In this document: in pieces, positions 55,107 through 64,000 of the stretch
Layout of the letters: each line of letters begins with the position of its first letter
Numbering within the stretch: position 1 is the first letter of the stretch
NCBI RefSeq assembly: GCF_004793765.1
Contig: NZ_SRYM01000003.1
Span: 1-64,000, forward strand
DNA: 64,000 nucleotides
Direction of reading: 5' to 3'
Source: Parabacteroides distasonis
GTDB lineage: Bacteria; Bacteroidota; Bacteroidia; Bacteroidales; Tannerellaceae
Program-made: the position numbers and the translations under genes
Notes under the pieces: model-generated
Told to the model about the DNA's origin: nothing
Databases searched by the model: none
What the model saw: only the letters and a program-made list of their open reading frames with translations

Positions 55107-56957
55107 ATGAAAAAGATCTTATACACAGCAATATGTGCCTGCAGCATCTTATGTGGAGCACAGGCACAGACACCCGGATCGGAAGTACCCAACATAAAAA
55201 AGCTATATGAGTTGACAGACTCTTGCGATGTAAACGTGCGGGCGCAATTCTTCCCTTTGATCGGGATCTCTGCCAGTATTTCAAATGGGGCTTCCCGAGT
55301 AGGAGCCAGCTATATCCAATCCATCGTAAAGGCAGGGGGAACTCCGGTTATCATCCCGGCTGTTACAGACGGTAAGGTACTCAGGAATATCGTATCGAAT
55401 TTAGACGGGCTAGTTCTTATAGGAGGAGCGGATGTAAACCCTCTATGGTATGAGGAGGAGCCTCGGGAAAAGCTGGAAGAAGTCGATCCGGTACGCGATT
55501 TGTATGAGTTGAAACTAATCAAGATGGCTACCGACCAAAATATTCCGGTCTTAGGTATATGCCGAGGATTGCAACTGTTGAATGTAGCGTTTGGCGGTAC
55601 GCTTTACCAAGACATCCCCTCACAACGTGGCGATCGTTCTGTCAAACATAGGCAAGATTTACCCAGTTCGTATGGCTCACATCGTGTCTTCGTTGATGCG
55701 AACTCACAGCTAGCCACTATTCTAGGGAAAGATACCTTAGCTGTAAACTCTCTTCATCATCAAGCGATCAAGGAGTTGGCGCCTATCTTTAAGGCTACCG
55801 CTTATGCGCCCGACAGTATTATCGAGGCTATCGACGCTTATCCGAACCGATCCATCATGGGAGTTCAATGGCATCCGGAAGCATTGACTTACGGAGACGA
55901 CACTACGATGTTAAAGATATTCCGCCACCTGATAGGAAAGGCCGAGACTTTCCACCAAGCCAAAGAGATGCACAAACATTTCCTTTCCGTAGATACACAT
56001 ACCGATACTCCTTTCTGGTTTAAACGTGCAGGATTCAGTATCGCCGACCGGGAACGTAACCGGGTAAACATCCCTAAGATGCAAGAAGGGAAACTAGACG
56101 GGGTGTTCCTTGCGGCCTTCATCGGACAAGGTAAACGTGATGAGGTCTCTTTACAAGAAGCCGTACAAAAAGTAACAGGCTTGATCGAGGGTATTCGCAA
56201 GCAAGCTGAATTGAATAAGGATTTATGTGGCATCGCAGTTACGAACCAAGACTTCATCCGCTTGAAGAATGAAGGAAAAAAAGCGTTCTTTATCGGTATA
56301 GAGAATGGATACGGCATAGGTAAGGACTTGGCGAATATCGCTAAGTTCAAGGCGATGGGTGTCAATTATATCACGCTCTGCCACTCCTACGATAACGACA
56401 TTTGCGACTCATCCACCCATACCAAGAAAGAGTGGGACGGTTTAAGTCCGTTTGGTGAAGAGGTCGTGAAAGAGATGAATCGCCAAGGTATCATGGTGGA
56501 TATGTCTCATGCCTCAGAAAAGTCTTTTTGGGATGTTATCAAATTGTCCAAGGCCCCGATCATCTGCTCACACTCCTCATCCATGGCGATGTGTAAGCAC
56601 GACCGTAACCTGACCGACGATCAACTAAAAGCCCTTGCCCAAAATGGAGGCGTAGCGCAAGTTTGCTTGCTCGACCGCTATATCAATGAGGATTATAAAA
56701 ACGCAAGCCTTACCGATGCGATCGAACATATCGATCATATGGTAAAAGTCGCCGGTATCGACCATGTAGGTATCGGCTCTGATTTTGATGGCGGTGGCGG
56801 AATTATCGGTTGCGAAAGTGACAACGATTTCATACAGATCACTGTTAAATTAATAGAGAAAGGATATACAGAAGAAGATATCGCCAAGATATGGGGTGGA
56901 AACTTGATGCGTGTATTAGACGAGGTTCAAGCGGCTGCCTCCGTAAAAACATTATAA
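55107..56957 (+). CDS. Fused class-I glutamine-amidotransferase-like hydrolase and M19 dipeptidase, exported copy
   Basis: 616 residues. Same two-domain order as the preceding gene but with a Sec signal peptide (MKKILYTAICACSILCGAQA). C26 nucleophile in LGICRGLQ, partners in QWHPEAL; M19 metal ligands in DTHTDTP, GIENGYGIG, VDMSHASE and ICSHSS, with GSDFDGGGG near the end. It probably acts in the periplasm, while its paralogue stays in the cytoplasm, giving the cell the same reaction in two compartments. Followed after 13 bp by the glutaminyl cyclase-like gene. Confidence 0.87.
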   Translation: MKKILYTAICACSILCGAQAQTPGSEVPNIKKLYELTDSCDVNVRAQFFPLIGISASISNGASRVGASYIQSIVKAGGTPVIIPAVTDGKVLRNIVSNLDGLVLIGGADVNPLWYEEEPREKLEEVDPVRDLYELKLIKMATDQNIPVLGICRGLQLLNVAFGGTLYQDIPSQRGDRSVKHRQDLPSSYGSHRVFVDANSQLATILGKDTLAVNSLHHQAIKELAPIFKATAYAPDSIIEAIDAYPNRSIMGVQWHPEALTYGDDTTMLKIFRHLIGKAETFHQAKEMHKHFLSVDTHTDTPFWFKRAGFSIADRERNRVNIPKMQEGKLDGVFLAAFIGQGKRDEVSLQEAVQKVTGLIEGIRKQAELNKDLCGIAVTNQDFIRLKNEGKKAFFIGIENGYGIGKDLANIAKFKAMGVNYITLCHSYDNDICDSSTHTKKEWDGLSPFGEEVVKEMNRQGIMVDMSHASEKSFWDVIKLSKAPIICSHSSSMAMCKHDRNLTDDQLKALAQNGGVAQVCLLDRYINEDYKNASLTDAIEHIDHMVKVAGIDHVGIGSDFDGGGGIIGCESDNDFIQITVKLIEKGYTEEDIAKIWGGNLMRVLDEVQAAASVKTL

Positions 56958-56970
56958 ACAAAACAGATTT

Positions 56971-57960
56971 ATGATCAGATTATTTTTTGCTTTATTGAGT
57001 TTTGCTCTTTTATCATGTGGAGCCAAAGGAACCAAAGAGACAGGTAATATGCCGGAGATCAAAAAACAACCGACCACTTCAGCTGTTCCCGATTTCAATG
57101 CGGACAGCGCTTACGCCTATGTAGCGAACCAAGTCGCTTTTGGTCCTCGTGTACCTAATACAGCGGCTCATAAAGCATGCGGGGATTACCTAGCGTCTGA
57201 ATTAAAGCGCTTTGGCGCCAAAGTCTACCAGCAAGAAGCAATACTGACCGCCTACGACGGAACGAAGCTGGAAGCGAGAAACATCATAGGCTCGTTTGAT
57301 CCGGAGAATAGTAAACGTATTTTACTATTTGCGCATTGGGACAGCCGTCCCTATTCGGACCACGATCCCGATCCCTCCAAGCACCGGACTCCATTGGACG
57401 GGGCAGACGATGGCGGTAGTGGTGTAGGTGCCTTATTGGAAATCGCCCGCCAAACCGGACAAAAAGCCCCGGGTATCGGTATCGATATTATTTTCTTCGA
57501 CGCAGAAGATTATGGTACGCCGGAATTCGTAACCGATTATACGCCGGATAGCTGGTGCCTAGGTACCCAGTTCTGGGCTAAAAATCCGCATGTCCCTAAT
57601 TATACGGCGGAATACGGGATCTTATTGGATATGGTGGGCGGCAAGAACGCCACGTTTTTCAAGGAACAACAATCCTTGCATGCGGCAGCCCCAATCGTTG
57701 AGATGGTATGGAGCGCAGCCCGTGATCTGGGATATGGCAAATATTTCATTAACGCCGCAGGTGGAGCCATCACAGACGATCACCAATATGTGATTAGCGG
57801 ACGTAATATCCCGAGTATCGACATCATCAACTACGACCCTGAGTCTCAAACAGGTTTCGCCAGTTATTGGCATACGCAAAAAGATAATATGGAGAATATA
57901 GACCGTGAGACTCTAAAAGCTGCCGGTCAAACCGTACTGGAAGTAATATACAATCGATAA
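56971..57960 (+). CDS. M28-family lipoprotein, glutaminyl-peptide cyclotransferase-like
   Basis: 329 residues. Lipobox LLSCGAK (Cys near residue 16). The metal-binding and catalytic motifs of M28 are present: FAHWDSRP, GADDGGSGVGALLE, FFDAEDYG and TDDHQYV, and SYWHTQKDNMENID near the C terminus. The LGTQFWAKN segment is typical of the bacterial glutaminyl cyclases that convert N-terminal Gln to pyroglutamate in the periplasm after signal-peptide removal. It shares an operon with the fused dipeptidases, so a role in periplasmic peptide processing is consistent. Confidence 0.87.
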   Translation: MIRLFFALLSFALLSCGAKGTKETGNMPEIKKQPTTSAVPDFNADSAYAYVANQVAFGPRVPNTAAHKACGDYLASELKRFGAKVYQQEAILTAYDGTKLEARNIIGSFDPENSKRILLFAHWDSRPYSDHDPDPSKHRTPLDGADDGGSGVGALLEIARQTGQKAPGIGIDIIFFDAEDYGTPEFVTDYTPDSWCLGTQFWAKNPHVPNYTAEYGILLDMVGGKNATFFKEQQSLHAAAPIVEMVWSAARDLGYGKYFINAAGGAITDDHQYVISGRNIPSIDIINYDPESQTGFASYWHTQKDNMENIDRETLKAAGQTVLEVIYNR

Positions 57961-57972
57961 AATACTGATAAA

Positions 57973-58398
57973 ATGACAATCAATGAACTTCAAGACAATG
58001 TAATCGAAGAATTCTCTGTCTTCGACGATTGGATGGACAAATACGCATTATTAATAGATCTAGGAAATTCTCTTCCCCCGCTTGATGAGAAATATAAAAC
58101 GGAAAGTAACTTGATCGAAGGCTGCCAAAGCCGGGTTTGGTTCCAAGCGGATTATGTGGATGGCAAGATTATTTTCCAAGGAGAAAGCGACGCCGTGATC
58201 GTAAAAGGTATCGTATCCTTGCTGATACAGATCTTATCGGGCCATACCCCTCAAGAAATCTTGGATGCGGATCTATACTTTATAGACAAGGTAGGATTAA
58301 AAGAGCATTTATCCCCTACCCGTTCCAACGGGTTGGTAGCGATGGTGAAGCAAATGCGTCTATACGCAATGGCTTACCGGACAAAGGAACAACAATAA
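57973..58398 (+). CDS. sufE: SufE-family sulfur acceptor protein
   Basis: 141 residues. The conserved acceptor Cys is in EGCQSRVW (about residue 50), and the pattern of hydrophobic residues matches SufE. It takes sulfur from the SufS desulfurase for Fe-S cluster assembly. The sufS gene is 1.2 kb away on the other strand rather than adjacent. It follows the glutaminyl cyclase-like gene by 12 bp and is the last gene of that run. Confidence 0.92.
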   Translation: MTINELQDNVIEEFSVFDDWMDKYALLIDLGNSLPPLDEKYKTESNLIEGCQSRVWFQADYVDGKIIFQGESDAVIVKGIVSLLIQILSGHTPQEILDADLYFIDKVGLKEHLSPTRSNGLVAMVKQMRLYAMAYRTKEQQ

Positions 58399-58416
58399 AA
58401 ACAGGTATTTTCACAC

Positions 58417-58480
58417 CGATATAGGCATAGACTCATACGTATATACGCATTGGGTTATGCCTATATGCGTATTAAAAGCC
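58417..58480. repeat. Intergenic array of three 21-22 bp units
   Basis: Units start at 58417, 58438 and 58460, with cores ATATAGGCAT, TATATACGCAT and TATATGCGTAT. It lies between convergent genes and its end overlaps the rnhB stop region. Confidence 0.45.
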
Positions 58481-59071
58481 GAGCGTAAGTTGCTCCGGTA
58501 ACAGTGTGAATGTCTTACGATGATAAGGTGTGATGCCGCATTCCCGGATCGCTTCCCTGTGTGCCTTGGTAGGATAGCCTTTATTGTCCAGCCAATGATA
58601 AGCGGGGTATTCCAAGGCCAATTCATTCATATAATCATCCCGATAGGTTTTAGCTAATACAGAAGCGGCAGCGATACTCAGGTATTTTCCGTCGCCTTTT
58701 ACTACGGTCGTATGCGGAATATCGGGATAAGGGGTAAAACGGTTTCCATCGATCAATAAATGTTCCGGCTGTACTTTCAATTGCTCAATCGCACGATGCA
58801 TGGCCAAGAAAGAGGCTTTCAAGATATTAATCTTATCGATCTCTTCCGGGCTAACGATACCTACCGCCCAAGCGATCGCCTCCCGTTCGATGACGGGGCG
58901 AAGCTTATACCGTTTCTTCTCGCTTAATTGTTTGCTATCGTTTAAATCCTGATTCTTGAAATCCTCCGGAAGAATCACAGCGGCGGCGAATACCGCACCC
59001 GCCAAGCAACCTCTTCCCGCCTCATCACACCCGGCCTCTATACGACCGGTTTCCATATAGGGTAATAACAT
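58472..59071 (-). CDS. rnhB: Ribonuclease HII
   Basis: 199 residues. Catalytic carboxylates are in the N-terminal [12 protein letters not shown] motif (Asp, Glu) and the later LLIDGNRF and KTYRDDYM segments. It cuts the RNA strand of RNA-DNA hybrids and starts ribonucleotide excision. It lies 127 bp after the VanZ-like gene, separated by a repeat array. Confidence 0.95.
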   Translation of the reverse strand: MLLPYMETGRIEAGCDEAGRGCLAGAVFAAAVILPEDFKNQDLNDSKQLSEKKRYKLRPVIEREAIAWAVGIVSPEEIDKINILKASFLAMHRAIEQLKVQPEHLLIDGNRFTPYPDIPHTTVVKGDGKYLSIAAASVLAKTYRDDYMNELALEYPAYHWLDNKGYPTKAHREAIRECGITPYHRKTFTLLPEQLTLGF

Positions 59072-59108
59072 GTATCTATCTCTTTTTTATCGTAAAACAC
59101 GTCACATG

Positions 59109-59200
59109 CTTACGATGCCCATTCAAGCATCCTTACGATGGGCATCGTAAGCTCCTTTGAATGCCCATCGTAAGCTCCTTTGGATGGGCATCGTAATTTT
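59109..59200. repeat. Intergenic array of four 23-bp units, ATGCCCAT type
   Basis: Units start at 59109, 59132, 59155 and 59178. Cores are ATGCCCATTCAAG, ATGGGCATCGTAAG, ATGCCCATCGTAAG and ATGGGCATCGTAA, joined by CTCCTT, so orientation alternates. The unit matches the array at 38491-38582, some 20 kb away. Confidence 0.7.
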
Positions 59201-59606
59201 AACTATTCAAATCCTTCACAATCCAAGGGCGAAGCACGAACCAAGCGAATGCCGTAGCGGCGATCACCCCGCAAGTATTCGCCAAGAAGTCAAACCAATC
59301 CCCACCCCGGTACGTCGTACAATATTCTTGCAATATCTCAATAATCCCACTCATGGCGATCGGGCATAAAACCGCCCCGATCCAAGCATGTCCTAATACC
59401 GTCTCATACTTCCGGTGATTCCGCAAGAACTCCAGCCATAGCATACCCGACATCCCCCCATACATACAGAAATGAACCACCTTGTCCACTCCCGGGAATA
59501 ATGGGATATTATCCAACTGCGGCGGCTTAAAGAACGACAAGTAAATAACGATCACTATAATCGCCAGTGAAAACGGATATTTCTTAATATAATACATCAT
59601 ACTCAA
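59199..59606 (-). CDS. VanZ-like membrane protein
   Basis: 135 residues. Four membrane segments with a conserved FPGVDKVVHFCMYGGMSG block, SGIIEILQEY and RGGDWFDFLANTCG, as in VanZ-like proteins. Inner membrane, function unknown. Its ATG overlaps the sufS stop by 4 bp (ATGA), so translation is coupled. Confidence 0.85.
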   Translation of the reverse strand: MSMMYYIKKYPFSLAIIVIVIYLSFFKPPQLDNIPLFPGVDKVVHFCMYGGMSGMLWLEFLRNHRKYETVLGHAWIGAVLCPIAMSGIIEILQEYCTTYRGGDWFDFLANTCGVIAATAFAWFVLRPWIVKDLNS

Positions 59607-60817
59607 AACATCTTCCGAACTCGTTCCACACCTGCGATGAACGTATCGATCTCCTCTTTCGTATTATAAAAGGAGAAAGACGCCCGCACCGTACCCTCGA
59701 TCCCTAAGGTATGCATCAAAGGCTGAGCACAATGATGCCCTGTACGAACCGCTATTCCCAGACGGTCCAGCAACATCCCCATATCGTAATGATGGATATT
59801 ACCCACCAAAAAAGAAAGTACCGCTCCTTTATGATCTGCTTGTCCGAAAATACGCATCCCTTCGATCGTATTTAATCCAGCGGTCGCATATCGTAAAAGC
59901 TCATCCTCATAAGCCGCTATATTCTCTATACCGATCCGATCTACATACCGCAAGGCTTCCGCCAATGCCGTGCTACCGATATAATCCGGAGTTCCCGCCT
60001 CGAACTTAAAGGGAAGTTCATTAAAAGTTGTCTTCTCGAACGAGACCGTAGCGATCATCTCGCCACCTCCCTGATACGGAGGAAGTTTATCCAACCACTC
60101 CTCTTTGCCATACAAGACCCCGATACCCGTCGGTCCGTAAATCTTATGCCCGGAGAAAACATAGAACTCCGCATCCAAGTCCTGCACATCCACCTTCATA
60201 TGCGGAACGGCTTGAGCCCCGTCTATCAACACCGGCACGCCTTGCTCATGAGCGATCTCGATCATCGCCTTTACCGGATTTACCGTACCCAAGACATTAG
60301 ACACATGAGTCACGGAAACCAGACGAGTCTTATCCGAGAATAATTTACGATACTCATCCAGATTTAACTCCCCCTTCTCATTCATCGGGATCACTTTTAA
60401 GGTGATTCCTTTCCGGGCCGCTTGTATCTGCCAAGGAACGATATTGGAATGATGCTCCATCACGGACACGATCACCTCATCCCCAGCCGACATACATTCA
60501 TCCGTAAAGCTGGAAGCGATCAGATTGATGGATTCCGTAGTTCCCCGGGTAAAAATAATCTCGTTCGAAGAACGGGCATTCAAGAAATGCTGTACCGTTT
60601 TGCGGGCCTCCTCATGCGCCTCTGTCGCTGCTTGGCTCAAGAAATGCACACCTCGGTGGATATTCGCATTTACGTTATAATATCCATTCTCTATCTTTTC
60701 TACCACTTGACGAGGTTTCTGGGTAGTAGCGCTATTATCAAAATATATCAGCGGTTTATCGTATATTTTATGATCCAAGATCGGAAAGTCTTTTCGGATC
60801 GCTTGAACGTCTAACAT
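59603..60817 (-). CDS. sufS: SufS-type cysteine desulfurase
   Basis: 404 residues. PLP enzyme: Schiff-base Lys in SGHKIYGPTGIGVLYG, SVMEHHSNIVPWQ with the PLP-stacking His, DGAQAVPHMKVD with the pyridine-binding Asp, and the active-site Cys in RTGHHCAQPLM. It gives persulfide sulfur for Fe-S cluster assembly, passing it to SufE (encoded at 57973). It is the first gene of a unit with the VanZ-like and rnhB genes. Confidence 0.95.
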   Translation of the reverse strand: MLDVQAIRKDFPILDHKIYDKPLIYFDNSATTQKPRQVVEKIENGYYNVNANIHRGVHFLSQAATEAHEEARKTVQHFLNARSSNEIIFTRGTTESINLIASSFTDECMSAGDEVIVSVMEHHSNIVPWQIQAARKGITLKVIPMNEKGELNLDEYRKLFSDKTRLVSVTHVSNVLGTVNPVKAMIEIAHEQGVPVLIDGAQAVPHMKVDVQDLDAEFYVFSGHKIYGPTGIGVLYGKEEWLDKLPPYQGGGEMIATVSFEKTTFNELPFKFEAGTPDYIGSTALAEALRYVDRIGIENIAAYEDELLRYATAGLNTIEGMRIFGQADHKGAVLSFLVGNIHHYDMGMLLDRLGIAVRTGHHCAQPLMHTLGIEGTVRASFSFYNTKEEIDTFIAGVERVRKMF

Positions 60818-60863
60818 AGTCTTACTTCTTTTTGTCTTAAAATTACGAGAGCCAAAGATACAA

Positions 60864-60898
60864 AAAAAAGGCTTTCTCGCTGAAAGAAAGCCTTTTTT
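60864..60898 (-). terminator. Bidirectional terminator after the sulfatase gene
   Basis: Stem AAAAAAGGCTTTC (60864-60876) with its complement (60886-60898) and a 9-base loop. The minus-strand T run follows the sulfatase stop by 51 bp. Confidence 0.85.
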
Positions 60899-60948
60899 AT
60901 CATTACCTAACAGATATTACGCCTACACTTTATCCACTACTCACACGC

Positions 60949-62364
60949 CTACTTTTCTCTTCCAAAGTCAAAATACGGAGACTCTGTACGGGCGTTGTCC
61001 ATTAAGGACGCTAGTTCTTTTACCTTATCGGGATACTTCTCCGCTAGATTCGTATCCTCGTGTATATCATTACTTAAATCATACAGTTCCAATATAGTCT
61101 CACCCACGACCGGTTGCCGGATTAGTTTCCATTTACCGGAGCGCAATGCTTCCCGGCCATTCAACTCGTGAAATTCCCAGTATAAATAATCATGGGCCTG
61201 TTGATCTTTCTTTGATAACAAGGTTGGTAAGAAAGAGATTCCATCTGTCTTCTCGGGCAAGACCGTACCTGTAAGCTCCGCCAATGTCGGCATGACATCC
61301 CAGAATGCGCTTATATGATCCGATTGAGCTCCGGCCTTGATCGTACCCGGGCACCATGCCACCATCGGTATACGGATACCACCTTCATATACATCCCGTT
61401 TGATCCCCCTGAAAGGTCCGTAACTCTTGAAAAAGTCGGGATCAGCTCCACCTTCATGATGCGGGCCGTTATCGCTGGTAAAAATCACGATCGTATTCTT
61501 ATCCAAACCCAACTCTTTCAATTCAGCCATTACATCCCCCACGTATTTATCCAACCGGGAGACCATAGCGGCAAAGGAAGCTAATGGTTTCTCCGAGGTG
61601 TTATAACCGCCGTACACTTTATCAAACTTACCAATATAAGGAGTCTCCTCGAATGAGTTCTCGTACATCTTATAAATAGAATCATGAGGAAGATTCAATT
61701 CCGCATGAGGTAGCGTATAAGTAAGCATCGCAAAGAACGGTTGCTCCTTATGATCTCGGATGAACTTCAACGCTTGCTCATGAATCAAATCCTGCGAATA
61801 CGTCTCGCAAGCATTGTTCTCGTTTTCCGGAAAAAGAACCTTCTCCTCATTATGCCACAAATGATCCGGATAGAAGGAATGCGACTGCCGTTGGCAATTA
61901 TACCCATAAAACTCATCGAAACCCATCTTATTGGGAACGGAGACAGAACCCGGATATCCCAATCCCCATTTACCGAAAATACCAGTCGTATAACCGGCCG
62001 ATTTCATTAATTTACCCAACGTATAGGTATCCTCCCGCATCGGCTGTTGGCCTTCGGGCGTGATCTCCCGGTTTCCCCGGACTTGTGTATGTCCCGTATG
62101 CAATCCGGTCATCAAGGAGCAACGGGAAGGGGCACTCACCGTACATCCTGCATAATGCTGCGTAAATAACATTCCCTCCGCCGCCATCCGATCGATATTG
62201 GGAGTCTTGATAATCTGTTGGCCATAACAGCCAACATCTCCATATCCTAAGTCATCCGCTAAAATATACACAACATTCATAGGACGCTCCGGAGTTTTTT
62301 CGCAACCAGACATTCCGACAAGCAGCAATGTCCCAGATATACATAAAATCAATTGTGTTTTCAT
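60949..62364 (-). CDS. Serine-type sulfatase, lipoprotein
   Basis: 471 residues. Lipobox GMSGCEK (Cys21). The family S1 active site has Asp37 and Asp38 (LADDLGYGD) and the maturation motif SAPSR with Ser77 as the residue converted to formylglycine, so an anaerobic sulfatase-maturating enzyme (anSME) must be encoded elsewhere. Further metal-site residues: GKWGLG, TSDNGPHH and GIKRDVYEGG. It removes sulfate from a glycan at the cell surface or in the periplasm. It follows the GH31 gene by 22 bp on the same strand. Confidence 0.92.
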   Translation of the reverse strand: MKTQLILCISGTLLLVGMSGCEKTPERPMNVVYILADDLGYGDVGCYGQQIIKTPNIDRMAAEGMLFTQHYAGCTVSAPSRCSLMTGLHTGHTQVRGNREITPEGQQPMREDTYTLGKLMKSAGYTTGIFGKWGLGYPGSVSVPNKMGFDEFYGYNCQRQSHSFYPDHLWHNEEKVLFPENENNACETYSQDLIHEQALKFIRDHKEQPFFAMLTYTLPHAELNLPHDSIYKMYENSFEETPYIGKFDKVYGGYNTSEKPLASFAAMVSRLDKYVGDVMAELKELGLDKNTIVIFTSDNGPHHEGGADPDFFKSYGPFRGIKRDVYEGGIRIPMVAWCPGTIKAGAQSDHISAFWDVMPTLAELTGTVLPEKTDGISFLPTLLSKKDQQAHDYLYWEFHELNGREALRSGKWKLIRQPVVGETILELYDLSNDIHEDTNLAEKYPDKVKELASLMDNARTESPYFDFGREK

Positions 62365-62386
62365 ATACGTTATAAAATTAAAAATA

Positions 62387-64000
62387 TTAGAAATCTATTA
62401 TGATCTTCTGATCCTCATTCGTAGACAAACGGTTCGTCCGTACCTTAACCCTTCCCATACGATCCGAGGCATCGAAGTACCAACCTTCTTGTCCGGTGTT
62501 GAACGCTTCGGGGGAGATGGCAGATAGAGGCTTTCCCGCTACGGTTACGTTTGACGGGGTAGATTCCGAGCGGACATCCAATAGGTAAGTACGCTCTTGG
62601 TAACGTCCTTTATAATCTCCTTTCGCTTTCGCTATATCCACGGTGATCGTTCCTTTCTCACCTTTCGGGGCGGAAACAGAGATCAAAGTACGGGCAAATT
62701 CGCCTTCCTTATAATCACGAGTGAGGCCATCATCTTCATATAAGTTGAAAGAGGTAGTTCCGTAGGGATACAAGTCCAAGGTCAAGACATCCGCTGGCTT
62801 CTCGCCGACATAATTCATATCCGGGTACATCGGGATGATGGCACCTTGACGGATAAATACCGGGCAAATATCTAGTTTAGCCTCATATTTATCCAACCAC
62901 TTGCCACCCTCGTATGTCTTTCCAGTCCAATAATCGTACCATTCTCCGGCAGGGAAGTAAATACTATCGCGTACGTTCTTCCGGGTATATACAGGGGCAA
63001 CCATCATCCACTCGCCACTCATAAATTGATATTGGGTAGTCGTATCACGGGTAACCACGTCGTCCGGGAATTCCAGTACCATAGCACGGGCCATCGGTAC
63101 ACCGGTCGTATGCGCCTCATGACAATAGGTATAGGCGTACGGGTTCAGACGCATCTTCAGCTTTAAGAACTTACGGTTGATATCCGTGTACGGATGTCCA
63201 TATACCCAAGGCTGACGGTCGGCATCTGCCCAGCCACTCATGGTCATAAAGATCGGGGTGAAGACCTTCCATTGCAAGTCGCGAGTATAGGTCTTCGGAG
63301 AACCGCCGAAGATACCGTCCACATCGCTGGTAGCGGCGTTCATGGCAGAAAGTCCGGCACCCGTGATCGTTGGGATATGGTAACGAATATAATCCCAGTT
63401 GCTCACTTGGTCACCACTCCATACCGTAGAATACCGTTGGGTTCCGGCCCAACCGCAAACAGCCCATACGAAACCCCGTTCGTTCGTATTGTTCTCGATC
63501 CCCTCGAATGCGGATTTACAGCCGTTCAAGGCAAACTCATAGCCTTCTCCAACCCAAGCCACATCCAATTTACACAGGCGGGTACCACATTTACCTACCT
63601 CGTAGGCAATCTTATCTACACCATTCTCTGTCCACAAGCCCGTATGGAAGCCTCGTTTACCTAATTCCATAACGACTGAATCCAATTTCACATAGCCACA
63701 ACCATAACCATCGTTCGGCAAGATCCAGCCACGGGGCATATCATATTCCACGTATTTATCAGCAACTTGACCGATTACGTCCGGGGTAGATTGAGGCCAT
63801 CCGGTTCGCTGTTCCCCTTTGTTATAGCAGTCAGCGTCTCCCATCGTAAGCATCCACATCGCCGGCATAAAAGGTTTTCCTGTGATATCCGTATAGTCGT
63901 TCAATAGGTCTTTCAGCGAAGGGCCATAGAAGTAGAACGCATCAAAGCGATTCTCGTTATGCGTTAACTGACTGGTGAAGCCCATCAGCTTAAAACCATC
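62387..64000 (-). CDS. Glycoside hydrolase family 31 enzyme, N-terminus outside the window
   Basis: About 537 residues visible; the frame stays open to the window end. The GH31 barrel is shown by the substrate-site segment GKPFMPAMWMLTMGDADC, the nucleophile Asp in CKLDVAWVGEGYE, and the acid/base Asp in WSGDQVSNWDYI. A C-terminal beta-sandwich follows, with PVFIRQGAIIPMYP typical of GH31. Members act on alpha-linked glucose, xylose or galactose; the specificity cannot be read here. With the sulfatase 22 bp downstream it suggests breakdown of a sulfated glycan. Confidence 0.88.
   Translation of the reverse strand, partial: DGFKLMGFTSQLTHNENRFDAFYFYGPSLKDLLNDYTDITGKPFMPAMWMLTMGDADCYNKGEQRTGWPQSTPDVIGQVADKYVEYDMPRGWILPNDGYGCGYVKLDSVVMELGKRGFHTGLWTENGVDKIAYEVGKCGTRLCKLDVAWVGEGYEFALNGCKSAFEGIENNTNERGFVWAVCGWAGTQRYSTVWSGDQVSNWDYIRYHIPTITGAGLSAMNAATSDVDGIFGGSPKTYTRDLQWKVFTPIFMTMSGWADADRQPWVYGHPYTDINRKFLKLKMRLNPYAYTYCHEAHTTGVPMARAMVLEFPDDVVTRDTTTQYQFMSGEWMMVAPVYTRKNVRDSIYFPAGEWYDYWTGKTYEGGKWLDKYEAKLDICPVFIRQGAIIPMYPDMNYVGEKPADVLTLDLYPYGTTSFNLYEDDGLTRDYKEGEFARTLISVSAPKGEKGTITVDIAKAKGDYKGRYQERTYLLDVRSESTPSNVTVAGKPLSAISPEAFNTGQEGWYFDASDRMGRVKVRTNRLSTNEDQKIIIDF

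Overview
The window comes from a member of the order Bacteroidales, most likely Parabacteroides (P. distasonis-like). This rests on two SusC/SusD pairs, promoters of the Bacteroidetes type (TTTG / TAnnTTTG) instead of E. coli boxes, few Shine-Dalgarno sites, many SPI and SPII (lipoprotein) signals, a Ddh-type lysine/peptidoglycan branch and a glutaminyl cyclase of the Porphyromonas kind. The species name is inference; no database was searched.

Layout. 1-9.6 kb (minus strand): an envelope operon (large TPR protein, outer-membrane barrel, two histidine-kinase-like membrane proteins that have lost the phospho-accepting His), then NUDIX hydrolase, ROK sugar kinase, glyoxalase-fold protein and metallo-beta-lactamase-fold hydrolase. 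9.6-10.8 kb: decayed genes and a regulatory region. 10.8-16.1 kb: SusC/SusD pair 1. 16.2-23 kb: a duplicated two-gene module, each copy a polytopic membrane protein plus a lipoprotein carrying one CxxCH heme-type motif and a TolB-like propeller. 23.3-30.7 kb: purT and, divergent from it, a complete tripartite ABC efflux operon (ATPase, two permeases, adaptor, TolC). 30.8-38.4 kb: SusC/SusD pair 2, whose promoter lies between 17-bp inverted repeats and looks invertible, then an S9 peptidase. 38.6-45.8 kb (minus): nagB, flavodiiron protein, lgt, ddh, metallophosphoesterase, sugar isomerase-like and Gfo/Idh/MocA genes. 46-48.6 kb: two lipoproteins, remnants of an RsbW-like anti-sigma kinase and of an MNT/HEPN toxin-antitoxin pair, and tRNA-Arg. 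48.9-60.8 kb: core genes (recO, rpsT, gyrB, sufE, rnhB, sufS) with a tandem tRNA-Glu/rpsT duplication and two fused amidotransferase-dipeptidases. 60.9-64 kb: a serine-type sulfatase and a GH31 glycosidase, cut by the window end.

Three items stand out. First, the duplicated membrane-protein/CxxCH-propeller module, an unassigned envelope system. Second, at least seven intergenic arrays of three or four uninterrupted 21-23 bp units with quasi-palindromic cores; unit sequence differs between most loci, but two arrays 20 kb apart share the same unit. Third, the probable invertible promoter of the second SusC/SusD pair. Reductive decay is also visible: four gene remnants retain recognisable N- and C-terminal pieces or frameshifted continuations.
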